The notes beneath the pieces are model-generated. The model was not told where the DNA came from, searched no databases, and was given only the letters and a program-made list of their open reading frames with translations. Shown one piece after another: positions 9,774-18,610 of a stretch of 64,000 bases of DNA (its first letter is position 1; every line of letters starts with the position of its first letter). Origin of the DNA: Candidatus Rokuibacteriota bacterium (GTDB lineage: Bacteria > Methylomirabilota > Methylomirabilia > Rokubacteriales > CSP1-6); assembly GCA_003221695.1 (NCBI GenBank), contig QHSX01000049.1, forward strand, positions 1-64,000, given 5' to 3'. A program made the position numbers and the translations under genes.

Positions 9774-11318
9774 ATGGATCGCGTCATCATCTTCGACACG
9801 ACGCTGCGGGACGGCGAGCAGTCGCCGGGGTTCTCGATGAACACGGTGGAGAAGCTCGAGATGGCGCGGCAGCTCGCCCGGCTTCAGGTCGATGTCATCG
9901 AGGCGGGCTTCCCGATCTCGTCGGACGAGGACTTCGAGGCGACGCGCGAGGTCGCCAAGCAGGTCGGCACGCTCGAGAACGCGCCGACGGTCTGCGGCCT
10001 CTCGCGCGTGGGGCTGGCGGACATCGACCGCTGTTGGGAGGCGGTGAAGTATGCGCGGAAGCCCCGGATCCACACCTTCGTCGCGACCTCCGACATCCAC
10101 CTGAAGTACAAGCTGCGGAAGTCCCGGGCCGAAGTGCTGAAGGCGGCGGTCGACGCCGTGCGGCACGCGAAGGGCTACTGCGAGGACGTCGAGTTCTCGC
10201 CCGAGGACGCCTCGCGCTCGGACTTCGACTACATGTGCGACGTGCTGTCGGCGGTGATCGAGGCGGGGGCAAAGACGATCAACATTCCCGACACCGTCGG
10301 CTACGCGATCCCGCGCGAGTGGGGCGAGCGCATCGCCCGGATCCGCGAGAAGGTCCGCGGAATGGAGAAGGTGATCCTCTCGGTCCACTGCCACAACGAC
10401 CTCGGCCAGGCGGTCGCCAACTCGCTGACGGCCATCATGAACGGGGCGCGGCAGGTCGAGTGCACCATCAACGGGATCGGCGAGCGGGCGGGGAACGCGT
10501 CGCTCGAGGAGATCGTGATGGCGCTTCGCACCCGCAAGGACTTCTTCGGCGTCGACACGGGCGTGAAGACCGAGGAGATCTTCAAGACCTCGCGGCTCCT
10601 CTCGCACATCACGGGCATCCACGTCCAGCCGAACAAGGCAATCGTGGGCGAGAACGCGTTCGCCCACGAGGCGGGGATCCACCAGGACGGTGTGCTGAAG
10701 GAGAAGCTCACGTACGAGATCATGCGGCCGGAGGACATCGGACGGCCGTCCAACAAGCTCGTCCTGGGCAAGCACTCTGGGCGGCACGCCCTGGCGGCGC
10801 GGCTCAAAGATCTGGGCTTCGACCTCTCCGGGCCCGACCTCGACCGGGCATTCAAGGCCTTCAAGGACCTCGCCGACCGGAAGAAGGAGGTCTTCGACGA
10901 AGACTTGATGGCGATCGTCACCGACGAGGCGGCGCAGGGCGCGATCGGGTACGAGCTCGAGTACCTGCACGTGATCAGCGGGACGGGCGTGGTGCCGTCG
11001 GCGACCGTGAAGCTCAAGAAGGAGGGGCAGGTGTTCCAGGACTCGGGCGTGGGCGACGGGCCCGTCGACGCGGTGCTGAACGCGATCGACGCGGTCACGG
11101 GGATGAAGGGTCGGCTCCAGGACTACTCGCTCCGTGCCGCGACGTCGGGCAAGGACGCGATCGGTGAGGTGTCGATGAAGGTCGACTTCGACGGGACGGT
11201 CGTCTGGGGCAAGGGCGCGTCGACGGACGTGATCGAGGCGAGCGCGCGGGCGTATCTCTCGGCGCTCAACCGGGTGACCCACCCCGCCGCCCAGCACGTC
11301 AAGGAAATCGGACCATAG
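9774..11318 (+). CDS. leuA: 2-isopropylmalate synthase
   Basis: A 514-residue enzyme condensing acetyl-CoA and 2-oxoisovalerate, the first step of leucine synthesis. The start ATG 9774 gives the canonical FDTTLRDGEQSPGF at residues 7-20; GGGGGG just upstream is a usable ribosome binding site. The TIM barrel carries SVHCHNDLG (metal-binding HxH) and GIGERAGNASLEE. The subdomain and the C-terminal leucine-responsive LeuA dimer domain (about 390-510) are complete. A longer upstream open frame merely overlaps pssA and is not used. The stop directly abuts leuB. Confidence 0.96.
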   Translation: MDRVIIFDTTLRDGEQSPGFSMNTVEKLEMARQLARLQVDVIEAGFPISSDEDFEATREVAKQVGTLENAPTVCGLSRVGLADIDRCWEAVKYARKPRIHTFVATSDIHLKYKLRKSRAEVLKAAVDAVRHAKGYCEDVEFSPEDASRSDFDYMCDVLSAVIEAGAKTINIPDTVGYAIPREWGERIARIREKVRGMEKVILSVHCHNDLGQAVANSLTAIMNGARQVECTINGIGERAGNASLEEIVMALRTRKDFFGVDTGVKTEEIFKTSRLLSHITGIHVQPNKAIVGENAFAHEAGIHQDGVLKEKLTYEIMRPEDIGRPSNKLVLGKHSGRHALAARLKDLGFDLSGPDLDRAFKAFKDLADRKKEVFDEDLMAIVTDEAAQGAIGYELEYLHVISGTGVVPSATVKLKKEGQVFQDSGVGDGPVDAVLNAIDAVTGMKGRLQDYSLRAATSGKDAIGEVSMKVDFDGTVVWGKGASTDVIEASARAYLSALNRVTHPAAQHVKEIGP

Positions 11319-12404
11319 ATGGCCACGTACCGGATCGCGGTCCTCCCCGGCGACGGCATCGGGCAGGAGGTCACTCCCGAGGCCGTGCGGGTTCTCAAGG
11401 CGGTCGGCAAGGGGGCCGGCGTCGGCTTCGAGTTCGAGCAGGCGCTCGTCGGGGGCGCCGCGATCGACGCGACCGGGAGCCCGCTGGCGCCCGGCACGCT
11501 TGAGCTGTGCCGACGGTCCCACGCGATCCTCTTTGGCGCCGTCGGTGGCCCCAAGTGGGACGGCGTCGCGCACGAGCGACGGCCGGAGCGCGGGCTCCTC
11601 GCCCTGCGCAAGGAGCTGGACCTCTACGCGAACCTGCGGCCGGCGAAGTGCTTCCCGATGCTCGTGGACGCCTCTCCCCTGAAGCGATCGGTCGTCGAGG
11701 GCACGGACCTCATGATGATCCGCGAGCTCACGGGGGGCCTGTATTTCGGGGAGCCCCGCGGGATAGAGCGTGTCGCCGACGGTGGGGCGCGCGCGGTCAA
11801 CACCATGGTCTACACCTCGCGCGAGATCGACCGGATCGCCCGGACCGCCTTCGAGGTGGCCCGGGGGCGCCGGAAGCGCCTCGCCTCGGTGGACAAGGCC
11901 AACGTTCTGGTCGTCTCCCAGCTCTGGCGCGAGGTCGTGACGCGCGTCGGCCAGAACTACCCCGACGTCGTACTCGAGCACGTGCTCGTCGACAACTGCG
12001 CGATGGCACTCGTCCACCGGCCGACGCAGTTCGATACGATTGTGACCGAGAACACCTTCGGTGATATTTTGTCGGATGAGGCCGCGATCCTCGCGGGCTC
12101 GATGGGGATGCTGCCCTCCGCGTCCCTCGGCGCGTCGGCGGCGCTCTACGAGCCGGTGCACGGCACGGCGCCGGACATCGCCGGTAAGGGGATCGCGAAC
12201 CCGATCGCCGCGATCCTCTCGGTCGCGATGCTGCTCCGCCACACGCTGAGTCTGGAGAAGGACGCGGACCGGGTCGAGCGCGCCGTGCTGCGCGTCCTCG
12301 AGCAGGGCCACCGCACGGCGGACATCGCGGCCCCGGGCGCGCGGAGGGTCGGCACGAAGGAGATGACGGACCTGATCGTGCGGGAAGTGGAGGCCCAGTA
12401 CTGA
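11319..12404 (+). CDS. leuB: 3-isopropylmalate dehydrogenase
   Basis: A 361-residue NAD-dependent decarboxylating dehydrogenase. Conserved pieces are the N-terminal [11 protein letters not shown], the substrate-binding [15 protein letters not shown], the Mg/NAD region [21 protein letters not shown] and [18 protein letters not shown]. It follows leuA without a gap and its stop overlaps the asd start (TGATG). The leuC and leuD genes are not in this window. Confidence 0.96.
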   Translation: MATYRIAVLPGDGIGQEVTPEAVRVLKAVGKGAGVGFEFEQALVGGAAIDATGSPLAPGTLELCRRSHAILFGAVGGPKWDGVAHERRPERGLLALRKELDLYANLRPAKCFPMLVDASPLKRSVVEGTDLMMIRELTGGLYFGEPRGIERVADGGARAVNTMVYTSREIDRIARTAFEVARGRRKRLASVDKANVLVVSQLWREVVTRVGQNYPDVVLEHVLVDNCAMALVHRPTQFDTIVTENTFGDILSDEAAILAGSMGMLPSASLGASAALYEPVHGTAPDIAGKGIANPIAAILSVAMLLRHTLSLEKDADRVERAVLRVLEQGHRTADIAAPGARRVGTKEMTDLIVREVEAQY

Positions 12405-13408
12405 TGGCATCGGGACTGACGGTTGCGGTGGTCGGCGCCACGGGCGCGGCGGGAGCGACCACGCTCAGGATCCTCGAGGAGCGCAAGTTCCCGGTGCGAG
12501 AGCTGCGCGCCTTCGCGTCCGAGCGCTCGGTCGGCAAGGCGGTGACGTTCCGCGGCGAGCCGATCCGCGTCCAGAAGATCGAGCCCGGGGCCTTCAAGGG
12601 CGTGGAGATCGCCATCTGCGCGGCGGGCACCGCCCAGTCGAAGGAGCTGGCACCGATCATCGTCCGGGCGGGAGGCGTCGTCGTCGACAAGTCCAACGCC
12701 TATCGGATGGACCCGAGCGTGCCGTTGGTGGTCCCCGAGATTAACGCGCATGCCGCGAAGCACCACCAGGGTATCTTGGCGTCCCCGAACTGCACGACGA
12801 TCGTCACCGTCATGCCGCTCAAGCCCCTGCACGATGCCGGCCGCCTGCGCCGCGTGCTCGCGGTGAGCTACCAGGCGGTGTCGGGCGCCGGGGTCAAGGG
12901 GATCGCCGAGCTGAGGGAGCAGACCCTCGCGTGGGCGCGCGGGGATACCGTCCGGCCCAGCCACTTCCCGCATCCGATCGCCTTTAACCTGATCCCGGCG
13001 ATCGACCGGTTCGGACCCGACGGATACACGGGCGAGGAGACGAAGCTGGTCAACGAGACGCGCAAGATCTTGGAGTCGCCCGACCTCCTGATTTCGCCCA
13101 CGGCGGTGCGTGTCCCGGTCTTCACGTGTCACTCGGTCGCCGTGACGGCGGAGACCGAACGGAAGATCACGCCGGGGGAGGCGCGTGAGCTCTTCGAGCG
13201 CTTCCCCGGGCTCAAGGTGTTGGACGACCCGGCCCAGGACCGCTATCCGATGCCGATCGCGGTCGAGGGCCAGGACGACTGCTTCGTCGGCCGGATCCGC
13301 GCGGACCTCTCGAGCCCGACCGGGCTGAACTTCTGGGTCGTCGGCGATCAGCTGCGGAAGGGCGCCGCCACGAATGCGGTCCAGATCGCCGAGCTCCTGC
13401 TGGGCTAG
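12404..13408 (+). CDS. asd: aspartate-semialdehyde dehydrogenase
   Basis: A 334-residue NADP-dependent enzyme of the lysine/threonine/methionine branch. The Rossmann start is VAVVGATGAAG. The active-site Cys is in SPNCTT (about residue 130), and the substrate/His region is in VFTCHSVAVTAETER. It is co-translated with leuB. Clustering of asd behind leuB is common in several phyla and links aspartate-family and branched-chain amino acid synthesis. Confidence 0.95.
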   Translation: MASGLTVAVVGATGAAGATTLRILEERKFPVRELRAFASERSVGKAVTFRGEPIRVQKIEPGAFKGVEIAICAAGTAQSKELAPIIVRAGGVVVDKSNAYRMDPSVPLVVPEINAHAAKHHQGILASPNCTTIVTVMPLKPLHDAGRLRRVLAVSYQAVSGAGVKGIAELREQTLAWARGDTVRPSHFPHPIAFNLIPAIDRFGPDGYTGEETKLVNETRKILESPDLLISPTAVRVPVFTCHSVAVTAETERKITPGEARELFERFPGLKVLDDPAQDRYPMPIAVEGQDDCFVGRIRADLSSPTGLNFWVVGDQLRKGAATNAVQIAELLLG

Positions 13409-13435
13409 ACTGACTTCCGAAGGGAGTGGCGAAGG

Positions 13436-13765
13436 GTGATGTCGCTCCGGCGCTATTACCATCGACACTTCGGCCACCACGAGCGGTTCCACGTCGCCGT
13501 CATCCTCACCATCATCGTCGTCGCGTACGTGGTCGTCCCCGCGGCCGTGCGTTACATCGAGGCGCTCCAGGGTTATTCGCCGAACTACTACGAGCCGAAG
13601 GACGTCGCGCGCCAGGAGTGGCTGCGTCAGAAGGGTGTCCCCGAAGACTTGGCGGGGCTCTCGTGGGACCTCGTGGTCAACGCCGTGCTCTTGATCCTGG
13701 TGGCGGTGGTCTGGCTCACCCTGGTGCCGACCCGCGCGTCGCGCCGTCGCTCGCCACCGCGATAG
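13436..13765 (+). CDS. small two-helix membrane protein, unknown function
   Basis: A 109-residue protein with one membrane helix near residues 20-40 (VAVILTIIVVAYVVVP) and a second near 78-98 (VVNAVLLILVAVVWLTLVP). They enclose a polar loop with YSPNYYEPKDVARQEWL; the tail is Arg/Ser-rich. The GTG at 13436 is directly followed by an ATG (13439) that may be the real start; GAAGGG lies just upstream. I do not recognise the family. Position between asd and truA suggests co-transcription only. Confidence 0.6.
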   Translation: MMSLRRYYHRHFGHHERFHVAVILTIIVVAYVVVPAAVRYIEALQGYSPNYYEPKDVARQEWLRQKGVPEDLAGLSWDLVVNAVLLILVAVVWLTLVPTRASRRRSPPR

Positions 13766-13788
13766 CTTCCTCGTCCACGTTCCTCCTG

Positions 13789-14508
13789 GTGCTGGCCTAC
13801 GACGGCACCGACTACCGCGGTTGGCAGATCCAGCCCGACGCACGCACCGTGCAGGGCGTCCTCCGCGACGCCGCGCGGCGGCTCGCGGCGGACGCGCGGG
13901 TGACCGGGGCGAGCCGCACCGACGCTGGCGTCCACGCCCTCCGCCAGGTCGCCTCGCTGACGCTCTCGCGTGAGCTCACCCCTCGGGTCGTCGTGCGAGC
14001 GCTCAACGCGACGCTGCCCCGTGACGTCCGCGTCCGGGAGGCTCGGGAGGCCCGGCACGAGTTCGACGCGCGCCGCGCGGCGCTCGGCAAACGCTACGCC
14101 TACCTGATCGACAACGGCGCGGTCCCGAATCCGCTTCTCTCGCGATACGCGTGGCACGTGCCCGGGGCCCTCGACGTCGGGGCGATGCGTCGGGCCCTCG
14201 CTCCCCTGCGCGGCCGTCACGACTTCGGCGCGTTCTGCGCGGCGCCGGGACGGGCGAAGGACCCCATGTGCGACGTGCGGGCACTGCACGTCGTGCGGCG
14301 CCGGGACCGGGTCGCCGTGCTCCTCTCGGCGGACCGGTTTCTCCATCACATGGCGCGCAACCTCGTCGGCAGCGCGGTCGCCGTCGGTCGCGGCTCCCGG
14401 GAACCCGACTGGCTGCGGGCGGTGTTGGACTCGCGCGACCGGCGCCTCGCGGGAGCGACGGCCCCGGCGCAGGGGCTCACGCTGGTTCGGGTTCGCTATC
14501 CGCGCTAG
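13789..14508 (+). CDS. truA: tRNA pseudouridine(38-40) synthase TruA
   Basis: Modifies uridines 38-40 in the tRNA anticodon stem. Conserved AYDGTDYRGWQ, catalytic Asp in SRTDAGVHA (residue 45 from this start), FLHHMARNLVG and the C-terminal GLTLVRV are present. The start is uncertain. GTG 13789 is the only standard codon, but it would cut off part of the first beta strand, whose residues (TFLLVLAYDG) are encoded just upstream. An in-frame ATA at 13762, overlapping the preceding stop as ATAG, would give a family-like N-terminus. No ribosome binding site is visible for either. Confidence 0.9.
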   Translation: MLAYDGTDYRGWQIQPDARTVQGVLRDAARRLAADARVTGASRTDAGVHALRQVASLTLSRELTPRVVVRALNATLPRDVRVREAREARHEFDARRAALGKRYAYLIDNGAVPNPLLSRYAWHVPGALDVGAMRRALAPLRGRHDFGAFCAAPGRAKDPMCDVRALHVVRRRDRVAVLLSADRFLHHMARNLVGSAVAVGRGSREPDWLRAVLDSRDRRLAGATAPAQGLTLVRVRYPR

Positions 14509-14535
14509 AGGTCTCGCGGAGCCGTGCCAGAAGCG

Positions 14536-15390
14536 CTACGGGCTTCGGAGAAGCCCGATTGTCTTTGCAAAGGTCCCAGCGATCACCCAGTACCCCACGA
14601 CATTCGGGTGGATATTCGGGCCGATTGGCGACGGCGCGCACATCCAGGTCGAGGCGCAGAGGAGAGCGACGTTGAGGGGCAATCCGAGCGGCGGCACGGG
14701 CGTGAAATTCGTTGTCTGGAACGCCGCCTGAACGTCAGCGACGGGAACCCTGGCGGCGGCGTAGATCTGAGCGAGCACACTGTTGAAGAATGTGGTGAAC
14801 TGCACCGACTGCTTGGCAAGCGCCTGGCCCGCCGGCCCCTGGAGCCACTCGGCCAGGAAGGGGTCGTAGTAGTTCATCGCCACGATGGGAACGCCGGGGC
14901 CCGCCGCCGCCCGGAGCTGCGCGAGGATGTAGGGCAGGTCATGGGAGACCTCCCCGACGCCCTGGTTGATGCACCCCGTGTCGATGCCGCTGAGGCCCAC
15001 GCACGGGAGCACGTTGTTCGCGCCGATATCGATCGTCACCAGGACGACGAGGTGGGACCGTAAGAAGGCGACCGCCCGATCGAGCTGACTCGTGCCCGCC
15101 GGGTAACAGACACCCCCGTGGATCATCGTCGTGGTGGTCTCTCCGGGGCAGCCGAGCTTCGCCAGTTGGAGCCCGGCGACCTCTGCACGGTAGAGCCCAT
15201 AGAGATCGTCGACATAACCCTGATTCGTTACGACGGAATCTCCGCGGGTGTTGGGTTGGACCCCTTGTGCTAAGGAGTCGCCGAGCGCGAGGTAATAGTA
15301 GGATGTCCCGCCAGCCGCGGTGGCCGGGAGTGCGCCTGCCAAGACGAGCGTGAGAAATGCGGCGATCACTGGAATGGAGCGCGCGTTCAT
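14536..15390 (-). CDS. secreted SGNH/GDSL hydrolase
   Basis: A 284-residue protein with a signal peptide (about residues 1-26, ending ATAA). The SGNH fold follows: block I ALGDSLAQG with the nucleophile Ser, block III DIGANN, and block V with HPNVVGYWVIA. The Asp normally three residues before the catalytic His is replaced (PNIH). The Cys residues suggest disulfides in the exported protein. The ATG at 15390 is favoured over upstream in-frame starts by a near-perfect AAAGGAGGT. Probably a lipase or esterase acting outside the inner membrane; substrate unknown. It is the second gene of a two-gene minus-strand unit and converges on truA. Confidence 0.85.
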   Translation of the reverse strand: MNARSIPVIAAFLTLVLAGALPATAAGGTSYYYLALGDSLAQGVQPNTRGDSVVTNQGYVDDLYGLYRAEVAGLQLAKLGCPGETTTTMIHGGVCYPAGTSQLDRAVAFLRSHLVVLVTIDIGANNVLPCVGLSGIDTGCINQGVGEVSHDLPYILAQLRAAAGPGVPIVAMNYYDPFLAEWLQGPAGQALAKQSVQFTTFFNSVLAQIYAAARVPVADVQAAFQTTNFTPVPPLGLPLNVALLCASTWMCAPSPIGPNIHPNVVGYWVIAGTFAKTIGLLRSP

Positions 15391-15464
15391 CGCGGACCTC
15401 CTTTTAGCTCTGGTTACGCAAGGCGGTGAATCTTGGAGGGTCGTGGCGACCACGTTCAGCATTT

Positions 15465-16181
15465 CTAGCGGCTGAAGTTCACTTCGAGGCGCACGGTCGG
15501 GAAGCCCATCGAGTGCTGGTCCCACTCGATCGGGATGGGGGTCTTAAGGTCATCCGCCAGGTAGTACGCCACTTGCGTCTGGTCGGTTTTCACAGCCGAG
15601 CCCGTGGGGCTGATCGCGAACGGGAGGCGGAAGGTGCCCGTGAAGGGCAGCGAGGAGGTCGTCACGGACACCAGCCGGCCAGTCGCATCCGCCACCCTTG
15701 TGATCGTGAAGGTGCCCGAGATCGAGCCGAGGGGGACGCCGTGGAGGATCGCGGGCGACAGATCCACGGTGCCCGAAAACTTGCCACTGATGACGGGCAA
15801 ATCGGGAATGTGCACCGAGCTGTTGCCCGGCGCGTTGATCACGACGTCGAAGATCCCTTGGACGGGCCCGAGGCCCGTCACCGTGGAAACGCTGTCCCAG
15901 CCGATCGCGGTGACCGTGCAGCTATTCACTTCCGGGACCGTGACCATGAGGCTTGACGGACAGAGCGGCGTGCCAAGCGTGGCGAATCCGAGAAGCGGTG
16001 AGATCGCGCTCCTCATGATCACGAAGGCGCCACCATCGCCATCGCCCTTGGGGCGAAACGTTACTCGCTCGCTGATCTCGTGTAACGTGACACTCGGCGT
16101 GCCCGTTTGCGCATCACCGACAGCTGGGAAGGCTAGCAGCGCCGTAGCAAGCGCGACCAAAGTCGCGACGCGGGTCGTCAT
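15465..16181 (-). CDS. secreted protein of unknown function
   Basis: A 238-residue protein with a clear signal peptide (MTTRVATLVALATALLAFP, cleavage near GDAQ). The mature part is rich in Ser, Thr, Val and Gly with alternating hydrophobic residues, suggesting a beta-rich extracytoplasmic fold. It contains two Cys (CPSS and NSCTV). GGGAG seven bases upstream of the ATG supports the start. I recognise no family. It lies 74 bases upstream of the SGNH hydrolase on the same strand and may share its transcript. Confidence 0.75.
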   Translation of the reverse strand: MTTRVATLVALATALLAFPAVGDAQTGTPSVTLHEISERVTFRPKGDGDGGAFVIMRSAISPLLGFATLGTPLCPSSLMVTVPEVNSCTVTAIGWDSVSTVTGLGPVQGIFDVVINAPGNSSVHIPDLPVISGKFSGTVDLSPAILHGVPLGSISGTFTITRVADATGRLVSVTTSSLPFTGTFRLPFAISPTGSAVKTDQTQVAYYLADDLKTPIPIEWDQHSMGFPTVRLEVNFSR

Positions 16182-16363
16182 GTCTCGCTCCCTTTCGCAG
16201 ATTGTGAGTTCACTCTGCGTTCGATCATCGCCGCGGCCCGCGAGGCCCGTCCATCGTATCTTGGTACTAGACCGGAGGTCCCATGACGTTTCCGGAAAGG
16301 ACGCCGCGTGAGAGGGGTGCTGGCGCTCCAGATCCGCGTTAGAATCGTGCCCGGGACGTCTCG

Positions 16364-17137
16364 ATGCGGACCTATCTGCGAGTCCGGGCCAATCGCGCCG
16401 ACGAGGTCAGCGGCGAGGTCGTGCGCGAGCAGCCACTGACGATCTGGGTGAACGGCGAGAAGTTTCTCACGCTCCTCTGCTCGCCGGTCAAGCTCGAGGC
16501 GCTCGTCGTCGGCTACCTCTGGATGGAGCGGGTGATCGAGGATCACGCGGAGATCATCCGGCTCGACGTGTCCGCCGTGGACGGCCGCGCCGACGTGACG
16601 CTGGCCCGGCCCGTGACGTTGCCGACCGAGCGGATCCTGACCTCGGGGTGCGGCGGCGGCATCACGTTCCGTATCGACCACCGGCTGTTTCCCAGGCTCA
16701 GCTCGATGCTCCGCGTGGCGCCGGAGACGCTGGCGCTCAGAATGAAGGACCTCTTCGCCGCCGCGATCCACTACCGGGCGTCGCGCGGGATCCACGGCGC
16801 GGCGCTGTCCGACGCGGAGCGGCTCCTCGTCGTTGCCGAGGACGTCGGGCGCCACAACGCGGTGGACAAGGTCAAGGGCGAGGCGCTCCTGCGCGGGATC
16901 CCCACCGAGGGCCTGATCCTTTTGTCCACCGGCCGCGTCTCCTCGGAGATGCTCCTCAAGGCGGCGCGGATGGGCGTGCCGCTCGTCGCGTCGCGGACGT
17001 CGCCCACGGAGATGGCGGTCGCGCTCGCCGAGCAGCTCAACGTGACCGTCTGCGGATACGTCCGTGGGGACAGCCTCAACCTCTACGCCGGGAGCGCGCT
17101 CCTGCTGGGGGAGGAGGCGATGGCGACGCGTCGCTGA
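16364..17137 (+). CDS. fdhD: formate dehydrogenase accessory sulfurtransferase FdhD
   Basis: A 257-residue cytoplasmic protein that passes sulfur to the molybdenum cofactor of formate dehydrogenase. The key Cys lies in LTSGCGGG (about residue 96); the second Cys of the E. coli CxxC is absent, as I recall for many FdhD proteins. Also conserved are EDVGRHNAVDKVKG and STGRVSSEM. A -10-like TAGAAT (16340-16345) lies 18 bases upstream. It opens the formate dehydrogenase region, where its client enzyme lies 1.5 kb downstream. Confidence 0.95.
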   Translation: MRTYLRVRANRADEVSGEVVREQPLTIWVNGEKFLTLLCSPVKLEALVVGYLWMERVIEDHAEIIRLDVSAVDGRADVTLARPVTLPTERILTSGCGGGITFRIDHRLFPRLSSMLRVAPETLALRMKDLFAAAIHYRASRGIHGAALSDAERLLVVAEDVGRHNAVDKVKGEALLRGIPTEGLILLSTGRVSSEMLLKAARMGVPLVASRTSPTEMAVALAEQLNVTVCGYVRGDSLNLYAGSALLLGEEAMATRR

Positions 17138-17155
17138 CGCGACACGACGGTCGGC

Positions 17156-17812
17156 GTGGAGCGCTTGTCGTCGGACGAGCTGAGACGGGCCCAGCGTGAG
17201 ACCCTGGGGGCGCCGAGAATGCGCTACGGCCTCCTCGCGTGGGTCTTGTTCGTCTCGATGGATCTCCTCTACGGTCGCCGGCGGACCCTGTCGAAGTTCA
17301 AGGTTCTCGAGGTGATCGCCCGCGTGCCCTACCAGGCGTGGGAGCACGTCGCCTACATCGCGATCACCCACGTGCATCCGCGGCCCGACTTCGCGCGGCG
17401 CATCTTCGAGCGCGTCAGGGAAAGCCGGCTCCAGCAGGACAACGAGCAGTGGCATCTGCTGCTCCTGGAAGAGCTCACCGATCGCCTCGGGGTCCGCGAG
17501 GGCTTCGTCCGGTACCGGGTCGTCCCGCAGATCATGGCGTTCGTGTACTACCACATCGCCTGGCTGCTGTACGTGATCCGACCCCGCTGGAGCTACCTTC
17601 TGAACGCCTGGTTCGAGGACCACGCCGAGCACGAGTACATGCAGTACGTCGCGGAGAACCCCCCGCTCGAAGTCGAGCCGTTCGAGTCCATCTTCGCCGA
17701 CGACTACGGGCGCTTCGCGTCGATCGCCGACCTCTTCCGTCAGATCGGCTACGATGAAAGGGTGCACAAGCTCGAGAGCCTCGAGCGCGTCGCGACCGCC
17801 CGCTTCCGGTGA
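17156..17812 (+). CDS. alternative-oxidase-like diiron protein (quinol oxidase family)
   Basis: A 218-residue protein with the diiron carboxylate pattern of the alternative oxidase/PTOX family in order. These are LEVIARVP (compare LET in AOX), DNEQWHLLLLEEL (ExxH), WFEDHAEHEY (E...H) and GYDERVH (ExxH). Hydrophobic stretches near residues 22-36 and 125-142 would place it as an interfacial membrane protein. By family it would oxidise quinol and reduce O2 to water without pumping protons. It starts at GTG 17156, just after fdhD and upstream of formate dehydrogenase. Motif spacing is convincing; the substrate is inferred. Confidence 0.7.
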   Translation: MERLSSDELRRAQRETLGAPRMRYGLLAWVLFVSMDLLYGRRRTLSKFKVLEVIARVPYQAWEHVAYIAITHVHPRPDFARRIFERVRESRLQQDNEQWHLLLLEELTDRLGVREGFVRYRVVPQIMAFVYYHIAWLLYVIRPRWSYLLNAWFEDHAEHEYMQYVAENPPLEVEPFESIFADDYGRFASIADLFRQIGYDERVHKLESLERVATARFR

Positions 17813-17819
17813 GACTCCC

Positions 17820-18182
17820 GTGAGCGACGACGGCTCCCTCGACGCCAAGTACCAGCGCCTCCGGCGCGGCCTCCGGTCGCGGCGGCGCGACGACCATGCG
17901 CTCGATCTGTTCAGGCGGATCGAGACGAGCCTCGCCGACATCCGCGCGGTCGACCGGATGCTCCTCGAGCTCGGCCGGTGCTACAACCCGCTTACGAACG
18001 GGCCGATCGTGGACCTGGCCACCCGCCGGGCGATCGTCGAGTCCCTCGAGGCCGGCCGGCGTGACGAGGCTCGGGCGCTCCTCGGCGCCTGCGTGGCTCG
18101 TTACGCACCGCCCGAACCACCCCCGAGGGCGTCGTCGCCGGCCCAGCCGGGGGAGCTGCCGCTGCCCGGCGAGCCACATTAG
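17820..18182 (+). CDS. hypothetical protein
   Basis: A 120-residue hydrophilic protein starting at GTG 17820, seven bases after the AOX-like gene. The N-terminal two thirds is helical and Arg-rich (KYQRLRRGLRSRRRDD). It contains LGRCYNPLTNGPIVDLATRR and ends in a Pro/Ser-rich tail. No signal peptide, membrane segment or known motif is visible, and its one or two Cys do not form a cofactor site. Codon bias matches the neighbours, so it is likely real. Function unknown; operon position ties it to the formate dehydrogenase genes. Confidence 0.55.
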   Translation: MSDDGSLDAKYQRLRRGLRSRRRDDHALDLFRRIETSLADIRAVDRMLLELGRCYNPLTNGPIVDLATRRAIVESLEAGRRDEARALLGACVARYAPPEPPPRASSPAQPGELPLPGEPH

Positions 18183-18268
18183 ACGCGGTGCGGCTTGACG
18201 GGTGGTCGGGCCATGCCTAGGATGCCCGCGATTTCTTCGCCCAACTCCTGTCCAGGAGGTTTCAGGCG

Positions 18269-18547
18269 ATGACACAAAGCCTCACCGAGCAGATACAGAG
18301 GTCCCGTCTCGTGGTCGTCGAGGTCAAGGGTGCCGAGGGCCGACTGCGCGTCAGGGGTGAGGCCGACGTGTGCACCGAGCTCTCGTGTGCGGCCGAGACC
18401 CTCGTGGTCACGGATGAGGACACGAAGGCGGGTCTCGACACGCTGCACCCCGGGGACATCATCAAGGTCGAACCGGCGGACGGACGTCCCGACAGGATCG
18501 TCGTGCTGCGCCGGGCGTGGGATGAAATCGCGAGTCCTGAGGTCTAG
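18269..18547 (+). CDS. small hypothetical protein in the formate dehydrogenase operon
   Basis: A 92-residue soluble protein with a strong ribosome binding site (AGGAGG, 18255-18260). It looks beta-rich: VVVEVKGAEGRLRVRGEADV then a CTELSC pair and DIIKVEPADGRPDRIVVLRR. No family is recognised. Its place 63 bases before the catalytic subunit gene suggests an accessory or regulatory role, but nothing in the sequence proves that. The Cys pair (CTELSC) could bind a metal. Confidence 0.6.
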   Translation: MTQSLTEQIQRSRLVVVEVKGAEGRLRVRGEADVCTELSCAAETLVVTDEDTKAGLDTLHPGDIIKVEPADGRPDRIVVLRRAWDEIASPEV

Positions 18548-18610
18548 GGGCGCGTCGGGGACCCTGTCCGATCTGGCTCTCCAATCCTGCCTGCGTAGAG
18601 GAGTGTCGCT

